Source of the DNA: a virus
DNA length: 36,659 nt
Virus record (IMG/VR): IMGVR_UViG_3300042923_001335
Span: 1 to 36,659 of that record
Strand: one strand, 5' to 3'
Position numbers and translations under genes: made by a program. Positions within the stretch are counted from its first letter, which is position 1; each line of letters starts with the position of its first letter. The notes under the pieces were generated by a model. That model ran no database searches. It had not been told where the DNA came from and saw only the letters and a list, made by a program, of their open reading frames with translations. Positions 22,316-30,002 of this stretch are shown piece after piece.

Positions 22316-22741
22316 TCACCGCAGCGACCCACCCGCATCAAGGCGCCCGGACGCCGCGAGCCAGCCAGCCATGAACGCCTGGTGCTCACGTGCCCGCGCG
22401 CTCTCGTCAGCGCTGACGCCGTAGTCCTTCCGGAAGTCCGACCACGCGCACGCCATCTCGACCGGCTCGTCGCCCACACACACGGGCACGGCCACCGAAG
22501 CAAGCGCTTCCGCTTCCGGCTCGGTCGTTGTGCTCGTGTCGACGTCGAGAGGGACGGCGTTGGCCTGCGCGATCGCGAACGAGGACGGGAGCGTGGAGTA
22601 CTCCGTCGTGCGCCAGATGTGCCCGCCGGAGCCCTGGGGGATGCCGACCTTGAGGGCGAGCACGACGCGTCCGTGCTTGGTGGTGCAGCGGACGGCGGCG
22701 CCGACGGGGAGGGCGTCGAGCTGGGTGGTGGTGAGGGTCAT
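22316..22741 (-). CDS. hypothetical early protein
   Basis: This 141-aa protein starts at ATG 22741, overlapping the nuclease stop (ATGA). The N-terminal half is a small beta-rich domain (LPVGAAVRCTTKHGRVVLALKVG, SH3-like in pattern). The C-terminal third has a charged helical stretch (ADESARAREHQAFMAGWLAA). There is no membrane segment. It lies in the replication block between the PD-(D/E)XK nuclease and the zinc-ribbon gene. The function is unknown. Confidence 0.6.
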   Translation of the reverse strand: MTLTTTQLDALPVGAAVRCTTKHGRVVLALKVGIPQGSGGHIWRTTEYSTLPSSFAIAQANAVPLDVDTSTTTEPEAEALASVAVPVCVGDEPVEMACAWSDFRKDYGVSADESARAREHQAFMAGWLAASGRLDAGGSLR

Positions 22742-23211
22742 GCTGCGTGCTCCTGGTCGGTGGGCTGGCCGTAGCCGGCGGTGCGGGTGATGGTGAGGGC
22801 GTCGTCGAGGAGCATGCGGACGACGAGGTTGCGGTGGATGGGCACGGTGTCGGTGGGGACGTCGGCGACGAGGGCGACGAGCCAGCCGAGGCGCCACCAG
22901 GCCCACCACCTGTGGGCGTTGGGGGCGCCGACGCCGCGGCGCTGGGTGACGAGGAACGCGACGTCGGCGCCGGCGTGGGCGCGTTCGAGTTCGGTCTCGT
23001 TGAGCCAGCGTTCGATGTCGAGGTCGGAGGCGGCGCGGGCCTTCTCGCCGCCCTTGATCTCGAGGATGACGCCAGGGGCGAGGCCGATGTCGCCGCGGTC
23101 CTTGTTGCCGGTGAGGGTGAGGCGGTCGGCGTGGGGGAAGCCGCGGGTGCGTGCGGCGCGGACGACGGCGGTTTCGGCTGCGGTGCCGATGTTCTTGGGG
23201 CGGTTGACCAT
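22738..23211 (-). CDS. PD-(D/E)XK nuclease, Holliday junction resolvase-like
   Basis: In this 157-aa protein the catalytic pattern is clear: E13 (GTAAETAV), D41 (DRGDIG) and E51-x-K53 (LEIKGG), the arrangement of Hjc/VRR-type PD-(D/E)XK nucleases. The rest is helical (DLDIERWLNETELERAHAGAD) with a conserved DVAFLVTQR strand. Phages use such enzymes to resolve branched replication and packaging intermediates. It sits in the replication module, four bases overlapping the next gene. A role as a general structure-specific nuclease cannot be excluded. Confidence 0.85.
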   Translation of the reverse strand: MVNRPKNIGTAAETAVVRAARTRGFPHADRLTLTGNKDRGDIGLAPGVILEIKGGEKARAASDLDIERWLNETELERAHAGADVAFLVTQRRGVGAPNAHRWWAWWRLGWLVALVADVPTDTVPIHRNLVVRMLLDDALTITRTAGYGQPTDQEHAA

Positions 23212-23224
23212 GCTGGGGGTCCTC

Positions 23225-23689
23225 TCAGAACGGGGCGACGTCGCCCGGGCGGGCGGGTCGGTGGGGTGCGGGCAGGGGTGCGTTGGCGAGGGGTGGTCGG
23301 TGGCAGGTGTGGGCGAGCACGACGACGACGTCGCCGGCAGGGCGCTTCGTGCCGACGGTGCGCACGCCGGGGATGTGCCGGGGGGTGAGCTCGTACCGGC
23401 CGGGTTCGCCCCACAGCTGGTAGGTGGGGGTGGCGAGGATGACGGCGGCGGCCTCGAGCTGGGGTGTGGCGGCGTAGGGGTCGACGACGGCGAGGCCGGC
23501 GATGCGGGGTGCGTCGTATCCGACGAGGACGAGGCGACCGCACGGGCAGGTGCGGGGGATCGCGCGGGTACCGACGAGGCGGGGGTCGTCCCCGGATCGG
23601 GTGGTGTAGGCCGTGAGCCATGGGGGCGTGGAAGGGTCGTGCGGGGTCGTGGTGGCGACGTCGTCGGGGAGGTCGAAGAGGACGGTCAT
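23225..23689 (-). CDS. hypothetical early protein with CPCG motif
   Basis: This 154-aa protein starts at ATG 23689, overlapping the upstream stop (ATGA). It is Pro-rich, with a CPCGRLVLVGYDAPRIAGL segment and late CH residues (AHTCHRPP) that could complete a zinc site. No enzyme motif is visible. Proteins of this look are common between primase and resolvase genes in actinophages. The function is unknown. Confidence 0.6.
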   Translation of the reverse strand: MTVLFDLPDDVATTTPHDPSTPPWLTAYTTRSGDDPRLVGTRAIPRTCPCGRLVLVGYDAPRIAGLAVVDPYAATPQLEAAAVILATPTYQLWGEPGRYELTPRHIPGVRTVGTKRPAGDVVVVLAHTCHRPPLANAPLPAPHRPARPGDVAPF

Positions 23690-24120
23690 GGGCGTCGCGC
23701 CGCTTCGATGAGGAGTGCAGCGACCTCGCGACGGCGCGCGTTCCGGCGGACCGAGGAGCTGGGCCAGCCGTGGGCGAGCGACGCGCGCAGGTAGTCGAAC
23801 GCGGCTTCCATGAGCGCGTCGTCGGTATCGACGTTCGCGAAGCGCTCGATCCAGTGCGGGTCGCGTTCGTGACGGATGAGCTCTTCGACTGGTCGGATGC
23901 TCTCGCCTGCCCGCACGTGATGTGTTGATGCGGATTCTCCTGTCACACCTGTCACGGGGGCTCCTTTGGTCGAGTCGAATTCGTCTGTCACATGTGTCAC
24001 GACCTGCGGCGACGCACGGCGGGTGGTGTCACGGCGGGGCGGTGACAGTTCCGCGCGGGCATGTGTCACGCGTGACAGGTGATGTGTCACGGGTTCTGAC
24101 GTTCGGGGCCGGTGCGTCAC
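23686..24120 (-). CDS. hypothetical protein encoded over repeat cluster B
   Basis: This 144-aa protein starts at GTG 24120, overlapping the primase TAG by one base, with GAGGG upstream. The N-terminal ~75 residues contain repeated Val-Thr-His and Val-Thr-Gly units (VTH, VTHHL, RVTH, VVTHVT, VTGVTG) because the GTGACA repeats are read in frame. This part looks disordered. The C-terminal half (residues 78-144) is a normal helical domain (IRPVEELIRHERDPHWIERFANV...). The gene may simply host a DNA array, or the repeats may matter to the protein. The role is likely in replication, by position. Confidence 0.65.
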   Translation of the reverse strand: MTHRPRTSEPVTHHLSRVTHARAELSPPRRDTTRRASPQVVTHVTDEFDSTKGAPVTGVTGESASTHHVRAGESIRPVEELIRHERDPHWIERFANVDTDDALMEAAFDYLRASLAHGWPSSSVRRNARRREVAALLIEAARRP

Positions 24121-24184
24121 TACCAGCCCTCGCGGTCGTCGAGGGCGCCCTGCTCGGTGACGGATGCGTCGTCGTCGGGTGACA
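23941..24184. repeat. TGTCAC/GTGACA repeat cluster B
   Basis: Ten copies occur in 244 bp, at 23941, 23950, 23986, 23995, 24027, 24042, 24064, 24072, 24085 and 24179. The 18-bp block at 23938-23955 is identical to 12004-12021, and TGTCACATGTGTC (23986-23998) also occurs at 12016-12028. Several copies form head-to-head pairs around CATG or GCG. The array lies just after the primase gene, a usual spot for a phage replication origin. An iteron role is inferred, not shown. Confidence 0.8.
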
Positions 24185-26657
24185 CATCGTGGAGGCGGAT
24201 GCCGGCGTAGTAGCGGGCGGTGTTGGACCTCGTGGAGCGGACGCCGAACTTCGCGGCGAGCTGCTGCGTGAACGTCTTCGCGGTGACGGGCGTCTCGTCC
24301 TCGACGCGGCACCAGGTCTCGTATGCGGCGCGGACGGCGGCGACCTTGGCCTGCAGGTGCTGGGCGTTGACGTCCCCGGTCTCGCACCGGTCTTCGACGA
24401 ACCGTGCGACGGTGTCGGTGTCGCGCTCGTACGCGTCGGTGGCGGCGAGGACGGACGCCGGGGTGTCGAGGCCGTGCGCGAAGTAGCCGGCGGCGCCGCG
24501 CACGAGCCACGCGAGGATCGCGGGGCCCTCTTCGTCGACGAGGCGGTCCTCGAGGTCGGGGACGCGCTGCTCCGGGGGGACGGTGTGCTCGAACCCGAGC
24601 ATGCGGACGCGGCGCCAGAACGCGGGGCCGCCGGAGCGGACGGCGGGCTGGTGGTTCGCGAGGAGCCACAGCGAGTGGGTCGGGGTGAAGGAGAACCAGT
24701 CCTTGCCCATGAACCGGCCGCTGATCGTGTCCTTGCCGGTGAGCATCTTGACCTTGGCCTCGGCGAACGCCTGCCCGTCCTCGAGCTCCGAGGTGAACAC
24801 GAGGCGGGCGCCGGCGAGGCGTGCGATCTCGGTGGGGTGCGCGGCGTTGCGGGTCGCGAGGAGCAGCTCGGCGGGGGCGTTGAGGGAGTACCCGTCGTCG
24901 CCGACGCCGACGATGCGCTGCACGGTCCCGGCGAGGGTCGTCTTGCCGTTCGCGCCGACGCCGTGCGCGAACGGGAGCAGCTGCTCGAGGATGACGCCGA
25001 CGAGGGAGACGCCGAAGAGGCGCTGCACGTACGTCGTCATGGCGGGGTCGCCGGCGAACGTGTCGGCGAGGAACTTGTCCCACCTCGGGTGGGGGGCGTT
25101 CATGTCGGGGGCGACGGTGGTGGTGCGGGTGTGCAGGGCTGCGGGGTCGGGTGCGGTGAGGGTGCCGGTGCGGAGGTTGATGACGCCGGCGGGGGTGTTG
25201 AGCTCGTAGGGGCGGGCGTCGAGGTCGCGCAGGTGGGTGACGGTGCGGCGGTCGGAGCGGGCGAGGGCGACCATGGATTCGATGCCGCGCTTGGACAGGG
25301 AGGCGCGCTTGTGCCGGTCGGCCTGCTTGTCGTCGTCGGGCAGGTCGCGGGCGATCGATCGGGCGAGTTCGGTGACGTGCCCGGCGTCGTCCCAGCGCCA
25401 GCGTGCGCCGTCCCACGTGACCCAGGCGGAGCGCTGCGGGACGTACCGGACGGTGTCGTGGTGGGCGTCGACGAGGCGCAGGGCGTTGCCGTCGTCGGTC
25501 TCGGTGTAGCTGGTGGGTTCGACGACGTGCAGGTGGGGACGCGGCGTGGGCTGGGGCGCGGGGGCGAGGGCGGTGGCGCCGTCGGTGGGCGGGATGAGCC
25601 CGTGGAGGTCGCCGCCGGGGGGTGGGCCGTCGGGGAGGGCGCGTTCGCGGGGTGCGGTGGCGCGCTGCCCGAACCCGCGGTCGTGCAGGGCCTTGGCGGC
25701 GGCGGCGTGGTCCCCGCTGTGCTCGAGGACGGCGAGGGCGCCGAGCTTCGTGTACGGCACCTCCTGCTCGAACTCGGTGCTCGAGGTGAAGACGTAGAGG
25801 CGGTCGCGGTCGTCGGCGTGCCCGGTGGACGCGGAGAAGCCGTGCGTCTTGCCCGGGCGGGTCCACAGCCGCGTGCGCCCGCGCGTGGTGGCGAGCGTCC
25901 ACCCGTGCGGGGTGAGGATCTCGGCCCAGTCGGTGCGGTTCTCGTAGTCGTCGCCGGGGGTGATGCCGGCGGTCGGGTCGTGCGGGGTGACGGGCGCGCT
26001 CGCCGTGGTCTCCGCCGCGGGATCCTGGGCGTCGAGGGTGCGCAGGAGGGCGTGGAACGCGTCGCGCTCGTCGCGGGTGAGCACCGGGGCGGTGGTGGGT
26101 CCGCCGACGAGCCGCACCCAGGGCTGCCCGCTGGGGTGGTGGGTGCCGGGGGTGGGGGAGACGACGACGTACCCGCCTTCGCCGCGGGTCTCGGCGAGCA
26201 CCTGGACGCGCGCGCCGGGGGCCGCCTCGAGCTCCTCGGGGGTGGACGGGCGGCGCGCGAGCTTCGTGTTCCCCGGCACGGTGTCGTCGTCGGTGAGGCG
26301 GTAGTGCCAGTGGAACCCGCCGGAGGGGGAGCGTTCGACCCACCCGTTGCCGAGCCGGGCCCAGAGGTCGCCGAGGCCGGTGTCGTTCGCGAGCTGGGCG
26401 AGGTCGGGCAGGTGGTCGACGGCGCGGCCTTCGAGCTCGACGAGCTCGGCGCGCCCGGAGACGGCGCCCTGGACGACGGCGATCCCGTGGTGGAGGCCGC
26501 CGCCGAACCAGGTGCGCACCTGCGCCTCGTCCGCGCGCTGCGTGATGTAGGGCTTCCACATGACCGCCGGGGCCTTGGAGCCGTCGGGACGGATGGGGAG
26601 GACGGAGTAGCCGGCGGCGTGGAGCTCGAGCGCGGCGGCGAGGATCTCGGCGGTCAC
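24120..26657 (-). CDS. bifunctional prim-pol / D5-type SF3 helicase
   Basis: This 845-aa protein starts at GTG 26657 with GAAGGGCGG upstream. The N-terminal third has the prim-pol layout: GYSVLPIRPDGSKAP (residues ~16-30), GIAVVQGAVSG and the metal site region AELVELEGRAVD (~70-81), which reads E-x-E where many relatives have D-x-D. The centre has the D5_N region. The C-terminal third has an SF3-type Walker A GVGANGKTTL (about residue 565) and later Walker B-like VFTSELEDGQ. It combines primer synthesis and origin helicase work, as in P4-type replicases. It is the core of phage replication. Confidence 0.88.
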   Translation of the reverse strand: MTAEILAAALELHAAGYSVLPIRPDGSKAPAVMWKPYITQRADEAQVRTWFGGGLHHGIAVVQGAVSGRAELVELEGRAVDHLPDLAQLANDTGLGDLWARLGNGWVERSPSGGFHWHYRLTDDDTVPGNTKLARRPSTPEELEAAPGARVQVLAETRGEGGYVVVSPTPGTHHPSGQPWVRLVGGPTTAPVLTRDERDAFHALLRTLDAQDPAAETTASAPVTPHDPTAGITPGDDYENRTDWAEILTPHGWTLATTRGRTRLWTRPGKTHGFSASTGHADDRDRLYVFTSSTEFEQEVPYTKLGALAVLEHSGDHAAAAKALHDRGFGQRATAPRERALPDGPPPGGDLHGLIPPTDGATALAPAPQPTPRPHLHVVEPTSYTETDDGNALRLVDAHHDTVRYVPQRSAWVTWDGARWRWDDAGHVTELARSIARDLPDDDKQADRHKRASLSKRGIESMVALARSDRRTVTHLRDLDARPYELNTPAGVINLRTGTLTAPDPAALHTRTTTVAPDMNAPHPRWDKFLADTFAGDPAMTTYVQRLFGVSLVGVILEQLLPFAHGVGANGKTTLAGTVQRIVGVGDDGYSLNAPAELLLATRNAAHPTEIARLAGARLVFTSELEDGQAFAEAKVKMLTGKDTISGRFMGKDWFSFTPTHSLWLLANHQPAVRSGGPAFWRRVRMLGFEHTVPPEQRVPDLEDRLVDEEGPAILAWLVRGAAGYFAHGLDTPASVLAATDAYERDTDTVARFVEDRCETGDVNAQHLQAKVAAVRAAYETWCRVEDETPVTAKTFTQQLAAKFGVRSTRSNTARYYAGIRLHDVSPDDDASVTEQGALDDREGW

Positions 26658-26680
26658 GCGGCGACCGCCCTTCGGGCCGC

Positions 26681-26686
26681 TACTGT
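26681..26686 (+). promoter_or_regulatory. -10 element TACTGT for the 65-aa gene
   Basis: TACTGT (TANNNT) lies 33 nt before ATG 26720 on the plus strand, allowing a leader of about 27 nt that contains GGGAG. The -35 is not clear. Confidence 0.45.
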
Positions 26687-26719
26687 TGCCACTCCGACCA
26701 CGACAGACGGGAGTTCGAG

Positions 26720-26917
26720 ATGTCCCTCGACGCACAGGCGGCGGCCCTGAGGAAGATGGACGCCGCGTTCGCTCGGCAGACCGCGCTCATCGATCAGATC
26801 GGCGTGGACGCAGGCCCAACGAACGAGGGCAACCTCGCGATCCTCCAGGAGCTGTTCGTTGCTCAGCAGGAGTTCCGGGCTGCGGCCGCCGAGTACCGGG
26901 CGGCCGGCGGGGAGTAG
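26720..26917 (+). CDS. small helical protein on the plus strand, probable moron
   Basis: This 65-aa protein starts at ATG 26720 with GGGAG 7 nt upstream. It is an amphipathic helix pair (residues 2-28 and 36-60, with a GVDAGPTN turn), with no cysteines and no membrane segment. It lies on the plus strand between two minus-strand replication genes. With its own -10 box it should be expressible in the lysogen. It resembles the 55-aa gene at 15611 in size and style, but no family is known to me. Confidence 0.6.
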   Translation: MSLDAQAAALRKMDAAFARQTALIDQIGVDAGPTNEGNLAILQELFVAQQEFRAAAAEYRAAGGE

Positions 26918-26971
26918 CTGCGTGCTCACGTGGTGGTGCTCCTGACGTCGTCGTGGTGGTGCTCGATGGGT

Positions 26972-27038
26972 TGGTCCCCGCGGCCCGACTCGAACGGGCC
27001 CGCCCAGAGAGGGCGTCGTGCGCCTGGCGCGCGCGGGG
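26972..27038 (-). other. tRNA-like element with encoded CCA (67 nt)
   Basis: On the minus strand a 7-bp perfect acceptor stem CCCCGCG/CGCGGGG is followed at the 3' end by discriminator A and CCA (26974-26972). The T arm is perfect: GCCCG, loop TTCGAGT, CGGGC. An anticodon-like arm has four pairs and loop CTCTCTG (CUC would decode Glu). The D arm is reduced to 4 bp with a 3-nt loop, and there is no variable loop. Total length is 67 nt instead of about 76. It lies between the 65-aa gene and the putative ssDNA-binding gene. It may be a degenerate tRNA, a tRNA mimic or an old attachment remnant. Confidence 0.5.
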
Positions 27039-27045
27039 TGCCGCG

Positions 27046-27732
27046 TCAGGCGGCGTTGCGGAGCGCGCTGACGACCGCGGGGTCGAGGCCCGTCGCCGCG
27101 GCGACCTGCGCGTCATCGAGCCCGACGGCGAACAGCTGCCGTGCGAGGTCGGCGGGCTGCTGCTGCGTCGCCGGTGCGGCGTCCGGGGCCGGGGTGGGCG
27201 ACGGCGCGGAGGCCGGCTGCGCCGCGGGAGCGGACGGCGGGGGCGTGACCGGGGCGGTGGGCTGCCCGCCGACCTCCGGCGCCATGAGCGCGGCGTTCCC
27301 GGCGGGCACGTACTTCGCCTGCCAGAACTTCCGGCTGCGCTTGTCGTCGGGGTCCTCGCGGTGCGTGAACGTCAGCTCGAGCGTGCCGCCGACCTCGAGC
27401 CCGGACGCCCCGGCGGCGCGGACGGCGTTGCGCACGTCGGCCTTGAGGTAGCGGCCCTCGATGTAGACGCGGCGGGTGCCGTCGTCGTCCTCGATGGACG
27501 GGTCGTGCAGGTCGGTCTGCACGTCGACGTAGACGGACATGATCGGGTCGCCGGACGGGTAGAACTTGAGGTCGCCGCCGCCCGGCTTGTCCTTGACGTA
27601 GTCGCGCTCCTGGTAGGCCTGCGGCGGGGCGACGATGCGGCCGCGGATGCTGTCGCCGGGGTTGGCGAACTTCGCGGACGGCGCACCGCCGCCGCCCATG
27701 AGGACGTCGTTGGCGCTGGGGGTCGTGGTCAT
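27046..27732 (-). CDS. putative single-stranded DNA-binding protein
   Basis: In this 228-aa protein, residues 10-150 form a beta-rich domain with an OB-fold look (GDSIRGRIVAPPQAYQERDY..., IMSVYVDVQTDLHD, RRVYIEGRYLKADVRNAVRAAG). Then comes a long Pro/Ala-rich linker (155-195) and a small C-terminal helical domain (196-228, a UBA-like or HTH-like LARQLFAVGLDDAQVAAATGL). This is typical of actinophage proteins placed next to Cas4-like nuclease and primase genes. ssDNA binding is inferred from fold pattern and neighbours. It starts at ATG 27732 with GGAG upstream. Confidence 0.65.
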   Translation of the reverse strand: MTTTPSANDVLMGGGGAPSAKFANPGDSIRGRIVAPPQAYQERDYVKDKPGGGDLKFYPSGDPIMSVYVDVQTDLHDPSIEDDDGTRRVYIEGRYLKADVRNAVRAAGASGLEVGGTLELTFTHREDPDDKRSRKFWQAKYVPAGNAALMAPEVGGQPTAPVTPPPSAPAAQPASAPSPTPAPDAAPATQQQPADLARQLFAVGLDDAQVAAATGLDPAVVSALRNAA

Positions 27733-27773
27733 CTTCTTCTCCGGGTGTGTCGTGCCGTGATGGCGTGGGTGGT

Positions 27774-28649
27774 TCAGGGGATGAGGCCGGCAAGGGTGTC
27801 CGCCGGGGGCCGGTGCCCGGGCTTCGTGAGCCCGTGCCCGTCGGGGTAGCGCGAGCAGTCCCAGCAGCCGGTGGCGCGGGGCAGCTTCGTGATCCACGCG
27901 TCCCGGGCCGCGGTCGAGATCGACTCCAGCGCGGCGAGGTTCGCGTGCAGGCGGTTGGCGCGGTCGAGGGCGTCGAGCGCGATCTGGCCGTCGTACGGCT
28001 CGGACCACAGGTGCCCGCGGTCGATGCCGTTCGCGTCGTTCCGCGGCAGGTACCAGATCGCGACCGTGCGCACCTCGTGCCCGGCGGCGACCCAGCCGCG
28101 CCCGTACAGGTGCGCCTGCACCCGGTACGTCTGCGAGGGGCCGTGCGTGCGGGCCTTGCGGAGCGTGGACTCGCCGACGACCTTCCAGTCGAAGGTCGCG
28201 CCGGCGGCGGTGTCGAACAGGTCCGTGGACCCGGTGATGTCGACGCCGCCGATCTGCCCGACGGTGACGCGGTGCTCGCACAGCCACCGGGTGCCCGTCG
28301 TGTGGAGGGCGTTGCGCGAGATCTCGTGGTCGGTGATGAGCCGCTCGAGCTCGGCGTGCACCGCTGTGCCGACGAACGGCAGCCACGCGACCCCGTCGTC
28401 CGTCTGGTCCCAGCCGGCGAGCTTCGCGGCGAGGCAGTGGTCGCAGGGGGTGCCGATCTCGGACGGCCCGATGCGCTTCTGCAGGGACCGGGGCGAGTGG
28501 GTGATGGCGTGCTCGATGACGCCGCGCAGCTGCCCGGCCGCGACGTCGAGCGGCGTGCCGTCGAACGCCTGCGTGCGGGGCGGGAGCGTGGAGTACTCGA
28601 ACGCGGCCGGGTCGTGCGGGGCGGGCGCGATCGGGGCCGGGGCGGTCAC
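27774..28649 (-). CDS. Cas4/RecB-like PD-(D/E)XK exonuclease
   Basis: In this 291-aa protein the catalytic core shows E100 region TAVHAELE, D143 (GSTDLFD), D154-x-K156 (FDWKV) and the QxxxY motif Q178-Y182. Four cysteines (C69, C72 and C262, C265) match the Fe-S cluster pattern of Cas4/AddB-type RecB nucleases. Phages use such enzymes for recombination or end processing. It starts at GTG 28649, overlapping the upstream stop (GTGA), and precedes the putative ssDNA-binding gene. No CRISPR locus is present, so this is a phage recombination enzyme rather than an adaptation Cas4. Confidence 0.88.
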   Translation of the reverse strand: MTAPAPIAPAPHDPAAFEYSTLPPRTQAFDGTPLDVAAGQLRGVIEHAITHSPRSLQKRIGPSEIGTPCDHCLAAKLAGWDQTDDGVAWLPFVGTAVHAELERLITDHEISRNALHTTGTRWLCEHRVTVGQIGGVDITGSTDLFDTAAGATFDWKVVGESTLRKARTHGPSQTYRVQAHLYGRGWVAAGHEVRTVAIWYLPRNDANGIDRGHLWSEPYDGQIALDALDRANRLHANLAALESISTAARDAWITKLPRATGCWDCSRYPDGHGLTKPGHRPPADTLAGLIP

Positions 28650-29122
28650 GCGCTCGCCCGGTCTCGTGCGACGTCGGCGGCCTCGACGCGCATCCAGGCG
28701 GCGCTGTGCTTGACGCCGCTGGGCCACGTGGTCGGGAGGTCCTCGATGGCCGTGGCGATCCGCACTCGCTCTTCGGCGTCGTGCTTCGCGATCACCCGGT
28801 CGAACTCCTCCAGGATCTCGTCCGGGTCGTCGACGTCATGCCGGACGAGGAAGCGTCCGAACGCCTCGCGCCACCCGGCCAGGGTCGGGGTGAGCAGGGC
28901 CAGGGCATCGGCCTCGCCGGGGTCGTCGTGCTCGGCCGTGCGCTCGTCGCTCACGTGCGTCTCCTCGCGATCGGTGGGGGTGGGCATGGGGCCCGGGGCG
29001 CCGCCGGGCTCCGGGGCGTCCGGCTCGACGTCGCGCTCGTCGGGGTCGGCGTGCTCGGCCCGGGCCGCGGCGACGAGCGTCTGGAACGCGTGGGCGTGCT
29101 CGAGCTCGACGAGCGCCGTCAC
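28646..29122 (-). CDS. acidic hypothetical early protein
   Basis: This 158-aa protein starts at GTG 29122, overlapping the zinc-ribbon gene (GTGA). It is acidic and Pro-rich in residues 25-70 (PDAPEPGGAPGPMPTP). A C-terminal helical domain (75-150) carries the pattern LAGWREAFGRFLVRHDVDDPDEILEEFDRVIAKHDAEE. No enzyme or binding motif is recognised. It is co-transcribed with the Cas4-like nuclease and may assist it. An internal ATG at residue 46 is an alternative start. Confidence 0.6.
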   Translation of the reverse strand: MTALVELEHAHAFQTLVAAARAEHADPDERDVEPDAPEPGGAPGPMPTPTDREETHVSDERTAEHDDPGEADALALLTPTLAGWREAFGRFLVRHDVDDPDEILEEFDRVIAKHDAEERVRIATAIEDLPTTWPSGVKHSAAWMRVEAADVARDRASA

Positions 29123-29655
29123 GACGCCTCCCGGAGCAGCGCGGGCACGTCTAGCAGGCCCAGCTGCGTCAGCAGGTCGCGCGCGTCGTCGACGCCGGAC
29201 GCGCGCCCGCACACCTGCAGGGCCGCGCTGCGGCGGGTCGGGCCGTCGAGCGGGAGGAGCGCGAGGGACTCCGCGGTGCGCTGCGCCTGGTCCATGCCGG
29301 CGAGCACACCGTCGACCGGGAAGGTCGCGAGCGTCCCGTTCGCCCCGGCGCGCTGGTAGCACGTCCCGCACATCCCGCGGGCGCCCGCCTGCACCGCGCC
29401 GGCCGGCCGATCCGCGGGCGCGGTGCCGCGCGGGTAGGTGGCCTTCCCGCACGACCGGCACGACCCCGCCGTGACGGTGGGGGCGGCGGACCTCATGCGC
29501 GGGAGCGCGCTGAGCGTGCCCGCCTTCTTCCGCTGGAAGTAGCAGACCGTGCACAGCCCGCGGGCCATGTGGGTGCGCTTCCCGTCCGGCAGCACCTGCC
29601 CGGGGCGGCGCGGGACCATGCCGACCCCGCAGTCACCGCACGTCGTCGGCGTCAT
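29119..29655 (-). CDS. two-zinc-ribbon early protein
   Basis: In this 178-aa protein, two repeated zinc modules are plain: CGDCGVG...RGLCTVCYFQRKKAG (residues 6-46) and CRSCGKA...GMCGTCYQRAGANG (66-107), each CxxC...CxxCY. The C-terminal 60 residues are helical (DQAQRTAESLALLPLDGPTRRS...). The module is common in actinophage and WhiB-neighbour proteins and probably binds DNA or RNA. Both ends overlap neighbours by 4 nt. Confidence 0.65.
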   Translation of the reverse strand: MTPTTCGDCGVGMVPRRPGQVLPDGKRTHMARGLCTVCYFQRKKAGTLSALPRMRSAAPTVTAGSCRSCGKATYPRGTAPADRPAGAVQAGARGMCGTCYQRAGANGTLATFPVDGVLAGMDQAQRTAESLALLPLDGPTRRSAALQVCGRASGVDDARDLLTQLGLLDVPALLREAS

Positions 29656-30002
29656 CGGATCGTGACCGTCGTCGACCCGGCCCGCGTGTACTGCTCGAGC
29701 ACCGCGGGGGACAGGTGGTGCCGCACCGCCGTCGTGTCGAGCGCCGGCTTGTACAGCTCCGGGTGCTGGGCGACCGGGAACGCCTCGCCGAGCGCCTTCG
29801 CGTCCAGGCGCGACGGCGTGCTCACGATGACCTTGTGGTCGGCGAGGTCGGTCGTCCCGGCGTCGAGCTGGCGGGCGAGGACGGACCGGATCGTGGCGCG
29901 GCGCGCCTTGATGCGCTCCTCGTCCTCAGCGAGCTTCGTGTCCTCGAGCACGAGCTGCTCCAGCTGGACGACGTCGAGGTCGTCGGTGGGGTTGGTGCTC
30001 AC
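29652..30002 (-). CDS. hypothetical early protein
   Basis: This 116-aa protein starts at GTG 30002, overlapping the upstream stop (GTGA). Residues 10-50 form a charged helix (VVQLEQLVLEDTKLAEDEERIKARRATIRSVLARQ), and 55-115 a mixed domain with VIVSTPSRLDAKALGEAFPV. The design recalls helper proteins of phage recombinases (helix plus small domain), but no family is certain. Confidence 0.55.
   Translation of the reverse strand: MSTNPTDDLDVVQLEQLVLEDTKLAEDEERIKARRATIRSVLARQLDAGTTDLADHKVIVSTPSRLDAKALGEAFPVAQHPELYKPALDTTAVRHHLSPAVLEQYTRAGSTTVTIR

Noticed and set aside
23686-26559. Minus-strand 957-codon frame covering the prim-pol region in another frame
   Set aside because: Only its last 144 codons (after GTG 24120) look like protein; the upstream part is an Arg/Pro-rich shadow of the prim-pol frame.
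24189-26750. Plus-strand open frame of about 850 codons opposite the prim-pol gene
   Set aside because: Gly/Val/Glu-rich shadow of the minus-strand gene, which has intact Walker A and prim-pol motifs.
27774-28649. Cas4-like nuclease as part of a CRISPR-Cas system
   Set aside because: No repeat-spacer array or other cas gene is seen; the neighbours are phage replication genes.
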